This document shows, piece after piece, positions 18,301-27,700 of a DNA stretch of 64,000 nucleotides. The stretch spans positions 3,596,001-3,660,000 of the forward strand of contig NZ_CP095187.1 of NCBI RefSeq assembly GCF_022965755.1, in the 5' to 3' direction. The position numbers and the translations under genes were made by a program. Origin of the DNA: Pseudoxanthomonas sp. F37. Its GTDB lineage: Bacteria; Pseudomonadota; Gammaproteobacteria; Xanthomonadales; Xanthomonadaceae. The notes under the pieces are model-generated. The model was not told the origin of the DNA and ran no database searches. It was given only the letters and a program-made list of their open reading frames with translations. Every line of letters starts with the position of its first letter. Within the stretch, counting starts at the first letter, position 1.

Positions 18301-18778
18301 CCTTGTCGGCATCCAGTCGGCCGGGGCCGAGTTCGTCGGTGCGTCCGTCCGCCAGCTTGATGCGTCCACCGGTGTGCTCAAGGGTGGCGAACGCCTCGCC
18401 TGCCAGCGGCTTGCCGTCGGCACCGAACAGCTGCACCACCACGCGCACCGGCGACTGGCCGTCGGCCGAAACGCCGTCGCGGTCGATCTCGACCACCACG
18501 CGGTCGACAGCCGCGTTGACGCGGTAGTCCACGTTGCCCGGCTGCGCGTACAGCGGTTGCGAGGCCGTGTCCTGCAGCTGCGGGGATTGCGGGAACAGCG
18601 GCGTGCCCTGCCCCAGCACGGGCGTGAAGCGCTGGTCGCCGGACACGGTCTGCGCCGTCGCCAGCGTGGGCACGAGGGCCAGCGCCAGGGCGAACGCCAG
18701 CGGATGATGGGAATGACGCGTGACACGCATGGGCTTGGCTTCCGGCAGGGATGAGGGACGGGAGGAAATGCGGCTCAT
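15368..18778 (-). CDS. Large outer-membrane beta-barrel with Ig-like N-terminus
   Basis: A 1136-residue exported protein. After a signal peptide (core LAFALALALVPTLATA, cleavage near residue 43) comes an Ig-like or invasin-type segment (about 85-190: VVVQLFGADGKPLAGEAF, then GGRIKL). The rest alternates short amphipathic strands ending in aromatic residues, typical of a very large barrel; several strands near the C-terminus read like WLTGRVAAKW and AFIRLRFKF. There is no TonB plug motif. AAGGAGGT precedes the ATG at 18778, and this start overlaps the stop of the giant gene (ATGA), so synthesis is coupled to it. I infer a surface platform or exporter for the giant protein. Similar paired genes exist in other proteobacteria but I know of no defined function. 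Confidence 0.75.
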   Translation of the reverse strand: MSRISSRPSSLPEAKPMRVTRHSHHPLAFALALALVPTLATAQTVSGDQRFTPVLGQGTPLFPQSPQLQDTASQPLYAQPGNVDYRVNAAVDRVVVEIDRDGVSADGQSPVRVVVQLFGADGKPLAGEAFATLEHTGGRIKLADGRTDELGPGRLDADKVTPGVQLPVRDGRAEFELLAPHDPQDVLLRVTSGAHSAEGVVGFVPEMRDMIATGLIEGVINFRRNGDGLINGTQRGDGFEREIRRWEKQFNSGKANGAARAAFFAKGTIKGEYLLTAAYDSDKEVRARLLRDIQPEEFYPVYGDASLRGFDARSAERLYVRVDKGRSYLLYGDFQTGDNLATQTGADAGTRAAPRVLGTYNRTATGLGWHFENARVRGNVFAIEDSLRQVIEELPAAGSGPYGLRNNAVLEGSERVEVVVRDRNQPSRIVSVRPLGRLVDYSFEPFSGRILLNSFLPSFDSDLNPVSLRITYELDQGTEKFLVLGADAQLRVGEHGEIGGSYVDDRNPFAAFEMGSANIGYKLGANTWLVAEAARTRSEVNTNSVNQYGTPALQGLSGQVEGNAWRVELGHASADVDLKLFAGQSDPEFNNPASPLYGGRGEYSLTTRWRLNDRFELYAEGLRSEDRNPEGGERNAASAGTRVKVTDRLTLDFGYRAIRETVGAYYTWATSSGYGNIGGLSGGYATGAGGGALGYGQQPLDPLTGLPIISSGNPNDVASGLPVGTELSSDMLRIGAGYRASERFSLGGEVEQDIHGQDRNRVALGMDYQLRERSRLYGRYEKQTGISGVNGLTQDGREADTVALGVDTSFIKDTQLFSEYRLRDAIAGRDIQAASGMRNRWDLREGLRLDTSLEHTNVISGNVGDSTGIGVALDYSANPLWRGNVRLEHRISDDVAGTPTHEGYNTTLLQFLAARKLSRDWTLLARNYLLRTEYDARGDVLQDRFQIGAAYRDTDTNRVNALARYEYKLEKDESGMDGSGFGSDTGQDIRTSAHIVSAHADWHPSRPWWLTGRVAAKWQQDSFFYADTGRVDDEFNAVLVSGRVVYDITENWDIGVLGSAFRGQDGANQYAFGVEVGRLLRQNLWLSAGYNATGFRGDEDLSGYEYTQQGAFIRLRFKFDEDLFRRDDVRYRDPVR

Positions 18779-21700
18779 GGCTGCACCTCCTTGCCTTCAT
18801 CCCCATCCGTGGCGGTCGGCCTGGGCGCGACGATCGGCTGCTGGTTGGCCGAATCGGTGGCCTGCTGCGGGGCGCGCGCCGGCTTGCTGTCGAAACGCAA
18901 CGGTTGCTGGTTGCGTTCGGTCTCCGGCGCGCGGATCTCGCCCTGGGTGCGGCGCGCCTTCACCTGTTCCATCACCGGGTTGGAGCAGCTGCCTTCGATG
19001 AAGTCCGCGCGGTGCAGCTCGCCGTTCTTCAGATCGACGAACAGGCTGTCCGCATCGCCCAGGTTGCGGTTGCTGCTGGTGGTCAGGCGCGAGCCGACCG
19101 GCAGCGTGGACGCATCGACCTTCAGCGTGTGGCTCTTCGGCGGCAGGCCGCAGTAGCTGTACTTGCCTTCCGAGTCGCTGACCATCCAGGTGCCGTCCTC
19201 GAAGTACATGCGTACGCCGGGGATGCCGATCTCTTCGCGGTCCTGCACGTGGTTGACGTTGCAGTCCACGAAGATCTTGCCCAGCACGCAACCTTCGTCG
19301 GTGAACACGCCACCGCTGACGATCACGCGGTACTCGGCCGGATTGGACGGCACCACGCCGCCGTTCGGGTACGGCGCCAGCGTGGCCGGATCCACGCAAC
19401 CGCCGTCGATCGAGCAGCCGTGGGCGCGCGCCCGGTTGATGCCATCGCCCTGCATGCTGCCCACGCCGACGCGCACGCGGTAGCTGAGCGTCTTCTGCGC
19501 GCCGACGGCGAGCGGGCCGACATCGAACACCAGCGTCGGGCCGGGCTTGCCCAGCGGATTGGCGATGCCTGCACCATCGACACGCGCGGTGCCATCGATG
19601 AAGGTGAACCCATGCGGCAGGCGGTCGACCACATTGACCGTGCCCATCGACGCACCCGCCGTCTGGCGGATGGTGATGGTGTAGACCAGGCTGTCGCCCA
19701 CTTCCACCGTCTTGCGGTCGCCGGTCTTGGTGATGACCAGGCCCGGTGCGACCTGCGGGTCGAGCGGGATGTGGTTGTGCACCGGCACCGCCACGCCCGA
19801 ACCCAGCGTCAGCTCCAGGTAGTAGCGGGTTTCCGTGCCCACCGGCGCCGTCGGCGCGGTGGCATTGGTCTGCACGGGATGCCCCACGCCCGGCGTGGAC
19901 GGCGGCGACAGCGGCGCGGTTTCCGCCGGGATCATGCCGGACTCGAACGTGTAGCCGGCCGGCGGCGTCACTTCCAGCTGGAAGCGGCACGAGGCAGGCG
20001 CATCCGGACCCAGCAGGAACTGATAGAAGCCTTCCGCACCGACCGTCATCGACACCGACGTGCCCTGCACGGTGTAACCGCCCAGCGCGGCGTTCAGCAC
20101 GTGCTGTTCCGGCGTGTAGCCCGCGCAGGTACCCACCGGCGTGAGCGTGACGCGTGAGCCGGGCACCGGCGTGCGCGTGGTTGCGTCGTACACCACGCCA
20201 CCGGGATTCAGCGGCAGGCTCTGCTGCGGCAGGTTGGCGCCCGGCGCCAGTACCACCGCCAGATGCGTGAAGCCGCTGTCGCTGCTGCGGCACGAACTGG
20301 CCGTGCCATTGGCGATGGCACTGCCCGCATCGCACGGCACCGGCGGACCGGTGACGGTTTCGCCACTGACCGGCAGGCCCCAGACCACGCCCGTCGCCGG
20401 GTCGCGGAAACGGATGGCCAGCGGAATGCCCGGCACCTGGTCGGCGATCGAGTACGTACCGTCCGCGCCCGTGGTCGCCGTGCCGACGACCTGGCCGCTG
20501 CCGTTCACCACTTCCACCACCCAGCCGGACAGGCGACGGTCGCCGCCATCGATCAGGCCGAACTCGCTGCCCTGGTCGAACCACACCGTGCCCGACACCG
20601 ACGCGGACAACTGCACGGCGGTGGGCAGGCGGCACGCGTTCTGCGTGATCGCCGGATCGCACACCGGCAGATCGGCCGGATTGCCTTCGAAGTCGGCGCG
20701 CTCGTCGGTGGTCGGCGTGCGGAACTCGTTCTCGCCGCCGCCTTCCACCAGCACGGCGTTATCGACCGGCGAGCCGGTCGCCGCCGACGCATCCACGCGG
20801 ACCTGCGCGACGATGGCATCGGCCAGCGTGGCGCCTGCCGCGATCGCCGCGCTGCTGCTGCAGCGGAATCGGTTGTCGCCGGAGGCGCCGGTGCAGGTCC
20901 AGCCGTTACCGGTCGGCGTGGCCGCCAGCGTGAGGCCTGCCGGCAGGCGGTCCTCCACCACGTACTCGCCCGCGCTCGGCTGCTGGCCGATGTTGCGCAC
21001 ACGGATGGCGTAGCTGCCCGGGTTGTTGACGGTGAAGGTGGTGGGCGTGGCGGTCTTGCTGACCACCAGGTCCGGAGAATCGCCGATCTCGCCGAAGTTG
21101 TTGTCGATGGAATCGCCCCCCGGCGGCAGCACGATGCCGCTGATGGCCGACGGCGTGGTGCTCACCGGCGTGGCCACGCCCACCGCCGTGCCCTCCACGG
21201 TGCCCGGCGTGGTGATGCCATTGAGGGTCTCCGCCGGCTGGGTGGGCTCGGTCACCGTGTAGGTGCCCGGGCGCAGGTCGTCGAAGCGGTAGCGGCCTTC
21301 GCCGTCGGTGGTGACGGCGACCTCGACCGTTTCGCCCAGCTCGTTGGTGCCGGTCAGCACGACCTGCACGTTGGGGAAGCCGCCTTCGCCGGCATCGATC
21401 ACGCCGTTGTTGTTGCCGTCGTTGTAGACGCGGCCGGCGATGCTGCCGGAAGGCACTTCGCCGAAGTCGTTGCCGCTGGCCTCCTGGCCCACGCCCAGCA
21501 CGACATCGCTGATCACCGACGGTGTGCTGGTCGGCGGCGTGGCGGTGCCGCCGCCGGTGCCGGGCACGGTGGTGCCGTTGAGCGTGCCGGCCGGCTGCTC
21601 GGGCTCGGTGAGGGTGTAGGTGCCGGGCGGCAGTCCGGTGAAGGCGTAGCGGCCGTCCGGCTGCGTGGTCACCTCGCGGGTGATGGCGTTGCCGGCCAGG

Positions 21701-24700
21701 TCGGTACCGCTCAGGCGCACGACCACGTTGCCGATGCCCTGCTCGGACGGGTCGATGACGCCATCGTTGTCGATGTCTTCCCAGACGCGGCCGCTGATCG
21801 CGCTGTTCAGCGGAATCTCGCCGAACAGGTTGTCGACCGAGGCGGTGCCGGGCGTGGTCAGGTCGATGGTGCCGATCGCGCTGGGCACGGTGGTGATGGG
21901 CGTGGCGGTACCGGACGGCGTGCCGCCGATGGTGCCGGCGACGGTCTGGCCGTTGCTGGTGCCGGTGGGCTGCTGCGGCTCGGTCACCGTGTAGGTGCCG
22001 GGTCGCAGGCCATCGAAGGCGTAGTCACCGTTCGCATCGGTGGTGGTGGTCACCGACACCGACGCGCCGGTGTCATCGGTACCGGTCAGGGTGAGGGTCA
22101 CGCCGTCGATGCCGGTTTCGGCCGCGCCCGACTGCACGCCATCGTTGTCGGCGTCGAAGAACACGCGCCCGGACAGCGACACGCCCAGCGTTTCGCCGAA
22201 GTCGTTCTGCACGGACGCACCGCCCGCAGGCAGCACGATGCCCGTCACGGCGCTGGGCACAGTGATCACCGGGGTCGCGGTGCCGCTGTTGCTGCCGCCG
22301 ACAGTGCCGGCGACGGTGATGCCATTGAGCGTGGTCACACCGCCGACCACCGGTTGCGTCGCCTGTTCGACGACGGCATAGGTGCCGGCCAGCAGATCGC
22401 CGAAGCGGTAGTCGCCGTTGGCGTCGGTCACGGCCGTGGCGACCGGATTGCCCAGCGCATCCAGCGTGCCGGCAGGCAGGCTGACGCTGACGCCGGCAAT
22501 GCCGTTCTCGCCTGCGTCGCGCACGCCGTTGTTGTTGGCATCCAGCCACACACTGCCGGACAGCGATGCCGCCAGTTCGCCGAAGTCGTTGCCGCTGGAA
22601 CCGGCAGCCGGCAGGTTGGTCAGGGTGATGCGGTTGGAGGTGTTCTCCTGCCCATCGGCCAGGCCGGTGGGCTGTGTCTCGACAATGCGGTAGTTCTGGC
22701 CCGTGACGGCACCGCCGTAGCTGTAGCCGCCGTTCGCATCGGTGGTCAGGGTGACCGGCGGCAGGTCGTCGCCGGTGCCGAACACGCCATCCGGGCCCGC
22801 GCCTTCGATGACCACGGTGACGCCGGGAATGCCGGCTTCGCCCCCGTCCTGGTCGCCGTTGTCGTTGCGGTCCAGATAGACCGTGCCGCTGATGACGGCG
22901 TTGGCGAGTTCGCCGAACAGGTAGCCGGTGGCGGCCTGACCCGCATCGATCGCGATGCCGTCGATCACGTTCGCCGTGGTGGCGCTGCCCGGCGTGGCGG
23001 CATTGCCCGGCGTGTGCCGGCCGTCGATGTACCCCGCCGGCTGCGTCTCGGTGATCGTGTACGTGGTGCCGCCCTGCGGCGGCAGCAGGTCGCGGAACGC
23101 GTACGCGCCGGCCGCGTCGGTCTGCGCGGCGACATTCACCGCGTTGCCCAGCACATCCGTACCGGTCAGCGTCACGGTGACGTTGGCGATCGGATTCTCG
23201 CCGCCATCGAAGGCGCCGTTGTTGTTGTTGGCGGCCGTGGCCGAGAAATCCTCGAACACCACGCCCGCCAGCGAACCCAGCGTTTCGCCGAAATCGTGGC
23301 CGGCCGAACCGGCCGGCGGCAGGTTGGCGATGTCGATGGCGTTGGTGGGATTTTCGCTGCCGTCGGCATAGCCCTCAGGCTGCGTTTCGCTGACGCGGTA
23401 GTCCTGCCCCACCACCAGGCCGGCGAACTGGTAGGCGCCGGTGGCATCGGTCTGCACCGTCACCGGGGCCGGATCGTCGCCATTGCCGAAAATGCCGTCG
23501 GCGCCCGCCCCGGTCAGCGTGACGCTGACGCCCTGCAGCCCGCCGTTGGGACGCGAATTGACCGTGCCGGCGTCACCGCCGTCGAAGTTGCCGTTGCCAT
23601 TGCGGTCCACGTAGACGCTGCCGGAAATGCCGGCCACGGCGTCTTCGCCGAAGTTGAACGCGGTGCCGTCCGCACCCGCCCCCAGGTCGATGCCGCTGAT
23701 GCGGTCGGTGGTGGCGGCATCCCCCGCCACACCGGTGCCCGGCGTACAACCCGTGGCGCAGGGCACGCCGCCGACCTGGCCGGGATTCACCGCGGTCGGA
23801 CGGTTCTGGTAGCTGCCGGTGGGCAGTACTTCGCGCAGCGTGTAGACGATCAGCGGATCCAGATTGCCGAAGCTGTAGGCACCGCTGCCATCGGTCGTGG
23901 TCGTCGCGACGACGGCACCGCTGCCGGCGTCGAGCAGTTCGACCGTGGCACCGCTGATGGGCGCATCGCCCCCGTCGCGGACGTCGCTGAAGTTGCCATC
24001 GATGTAGACGAAGCCCGACAGCGCCGGGCGGCGCACTTCGGGGAAGTTGTAGCGAACGCCGGCCTGGTTTTCACCGACGGGAATGGCGGCGATGACCGAG
24101 TCGGGCGAACCGGCGCTGTAGGTACCCCCCAGCGAAGGCTCCGCGCCGCCGCTGGTGGGCAGGGCCGCGGGACTGTTGATCAGACCGGCCGGCTGCGTCT
24201 GCGTCAGCGTGTAGCCGGCGGCATCGGCCGGCGACAGATCGGTGAAGCTGTAACTGCCGTCGGCGGCCGTGACGACGTTGCGATTGACGGCGTTGCCGTA
24301 CGCATCGATGCCGGTCAGGGTGATGGTCACGCCGGCGATGGCCGGTTCGGTGGCGGCCCCCTGGTGGGTACCCCCGTTGGCGCCGGCGCGGTCGCGGTCT
24401 TCGAACACCACGCCCGCCAGGCTGGAGCGGGTGACGCCCAGCGGCACGGTGGTGGTGTTGTTGCCCGGGACCGGATCGACCTGTTCGGTCGTGATGGTCG
24501 CGGTGTTGTTGCTGGTGCCGCCGGCGGGATACGCATCCCAGCGCGCGGGCACGATGATGCGTGCGCGACCGGTGACCGTCATGTCGCCCAGGTTGCAGGT
24601 GACGGTGGTGCCCGCCTGGCTGCAGGTGCCCGTTCCGACAGGCTGCTCGTCGCCGCCCGGATCAGGGCCGTCCTTGCGCCAGGTGATCGGGCCGGTGACG

Positions 24701-27700
24701 ATGAGATTCGCCGGCAGCGTGTCGGTCACCACCGTGCCGGTGCCATTGAGCGGACTGGTACCCGTGCGGTCGCGCGAGAGACTCGCGCCCGGACCATTGT
24801 TGACCCCGCCGATCACGTAGTAGAACGGCTGCCGCAGCGACACCGAAGCGATGGTCGGCGGCAGCGCCACGGCCGGATCCGGATCCGGCGCCAGCGCGAC
24901 CATGGTCTTGGTGACGGCCAGGTCGGCGCGCGAGCGGATCGTCGTGTCCTGGTCCGCGGTGTTGTTGGCGAGGTTGGTGTCGGTCTCCGCCGAACTGGCG
25001 GTGGCCGAGTTCAGCAGCGTATCGCCGGTGGCGCCGGGCGGTGTCTCGTAGGCATAGCGCAGGTACAGCGTGCTGGTCTGGCCGGATGCCACCACGCCCG
25101 GCAGGTTGGTGGAAAAGCCGATGCCCGGCATCACGCAATCCAGCACCAGCGGTGCGCCCACCGTGGGGTTGCTGCCCGCGGTCACGCTGCAATCCGTATC
25201 GACGAACGGCCCCGCTGTGGATGCGGACACGCCCAGGAAGCGCACGGTACGCCCCGCGAGCGGCGTCAACGTATCGCTGATGCGTACGTTCGTCGCCACC
25301 GACGGCCCGTTGTTGCGCACGGTCACGCGATACGTGATGGCGTTGTTGGCCGCAGTGACGGCGTCGTAGCCCAACGGATCCACGCCACCGGTGAAGCCGG
25401 TATCCACCTTGTTGGTGATCAGGTCCACGCTGCCGCTGTTGAACGGCAGGCTGGCGCTGCGCTGGTCGTCGCCGGCGCTGGCGTCGGTATTGAAGTCGAA
25501 GCTGCCATTGGCATCCGAACCGCTGGCCGGGTCGGGCGTACCGTCGCCGTTGCGGTCGAAGAAGAAGTCCGCCACGTTGGTGAACACGCGTCCGGTGTTG
25601 CCGACGTTGACGTTCGGACGGATCACCACCGTCAGGCTTTCGGTCTGGCCATTGGCCAGCGACAGCGGCGCGCAGGTCAGCGTGACCTGTGCGGTGCCCG
25701 CCGTCGGATTGGCGTACGACACGCCACCTGCGGCAGGCGCCGTGGTGATGCCGGGGCCCGGCGTGGCCGTGCACGTGGCGGTGCCGCCCCCGGTGCGCGT
25801 GGCCGACATCAGCACGAAGCCGGCATCGTCGGCGGGCAGCGTGAACACATCGCGGAACACCACGCCCGGCACCGTCGACGGCCCCTGGTTGCGGAACGAC
25901 ATCACGTAGGTGGTATTGACACCGGCCTGGCCGGTCGCGCCCGAGGTGATGCTCTTGGCCGTGGTCTGCACGTTGGCGACACGATCGACCTGCAGCCAGT
26001 CCGACGCACTGTTGTTGGCTGCGTCGATCTCGCCGACCGACCCCGCCACGGCGGCATCGATGCCGACCCCGGCGGTATTGCAGAACGCATTGGTCGTGGG
26101 CACGCCACCACAGGTGCCCGCGCCCAGGCCGGCACTGTCGAACAGCGCGCGCTGCACCGTCAGCACGATGACGGCGCTGGCGCCGTTGGCCAGGGCCGTG
26201 GTGCCGGAGCGGCACACCACCGATGCGCCGGTGGTGCAGGTCCAGCCTGCGGGTGCATTCGCGCTGACGGTGGTGCGGCCGGCGACGAAGCCCGGGATGG
26301 CATCGTTCACCACGATGCCGGTGGTGCTGTCCGGGCCGTCGTTGGTGATGGTGAGCGTGTAGGTCACCGTATCCTGCGCGGCGGTCAGCACGTTGTCCGC
26401 ATCGCCCGGGCCATTGGTCTGCTTGGCGATGCGCAGGTCGGCGCGCTCGTCGGTGGTGCGCGTGCCGGCGCCGCTGCAGTCGTTGCCGGTTTCCGGATCC
26501 TGGTCGATGCCGCCGGCCGTCAGCGGTTCGAGCGAACCGTTAGAGCCGCCGGTGCACGCGGTATTGGTCAGCGCGCCCGCGGCACGCGCGCGGCTGATGA
26601 TCTGCAGCTGCGGCGAGTCGCTGTTCACCGCCAGCGGAAGCGAACCGGCATCCAGGTCGCAGGTCACGCGCTGCCGCGCGGGCGGCACGGCGTAGGGATT
26701 GTCCACCGTGCAGGTCCACGGACCCGACGCGGACACGAACTCTTCACCCGCTGCGAGTTCGTCGACCACCTGCACCTGCCCGCTGGCCGCGCGCGGCCCC
26801 AGGTTGCGCACGCGGATCAGCGAGGTCATGCGGCTGTCGGTGTCGGGGCCGATGCCATCCCACACCGCGACCAGCGCCGGCGACTTGCTCTTGGTCATCG
26901 CCAGGTCGGCACCGTCGGCCAGCACGGTGAAGGTGACGCTGCCCTGGTTGTTGTTCACGCCCAGGACGGGACCGTTCGGATCCGGCGTGGCGGAGGTGAT
27001 CGTCGCCGTGTTGGTGACGTCGCCGCTGCTGTTGGCGCCCGTGGAGGGCACGGTGGCGACGATGGTGAGCGTTTCCACCGCGCCCACCGGCATGTCCGCC
27101 GCGCGCGTGCACGTGCGCGTGCCGTTGGCGCCATCGTTGCTGCAGCTCCAGCCACCGGGCTGGGTGCCGCCGGTGATCACGAAACCCGCCGGCAGCGCGT
27201 CGGTGAGGCTGACGTTCTGCGCCACGCTGGGGCCCAGGTTGCGCGCGGTCAGGGTGAAGGTGACGGACTGGCCGGCGATCGCGGGCGCGGGTGCGGCGGA
27301 CTTGCTCAGGGCCAGGTCGGCGCCCGGCGTGATGCCGGTGGTGACGTCGGCATCGTTGTTGCCTGGGTCCGCATCGGGCGTGCCGATGGCTTCCACCGTC
27401 GCCGCGTTGATGATGTTGCCGCTGCCGGCGTTCACGCGGGCGCGGAAGCTGAAGCTGCTGCTCGCGCCCACCGCCAGGGTGCCGGCGTGGGTCGCGGTCA
27501 TGGTGCCGCTGTTGAACGTCCAGCCGGCGCCATTGAAGCTGCTGGCCACGTACGTGGTCGCCGCCGGCAGCGTGTCCACCACGCGGAAGTGGGTGGATGG
27601 GCTGGGGCCGTCGTTGAAGACGGTCAGGGTGTAGGTGACTTCGGCACCGCCCACCACCGGGTCCGGTGTGGCGCTCTTGAGCAGGCGCAGGTCGCCGGCG

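Noticed and set aside
15770..18754. Open plus-strand frame of 994 codons opposite the barrel gene
   Set aside because: Same cause: antisense of a GC-rich coding sequence, with no signal peptide or domain and unnatural composition.
21400..24425. Regular repeats resembling a CRISPR or satellite array
   Set aside because: They are the coding repeats of SdrD-B-like domains, about 250-400 bases long and diverged, with no short identical repeats and spacers.
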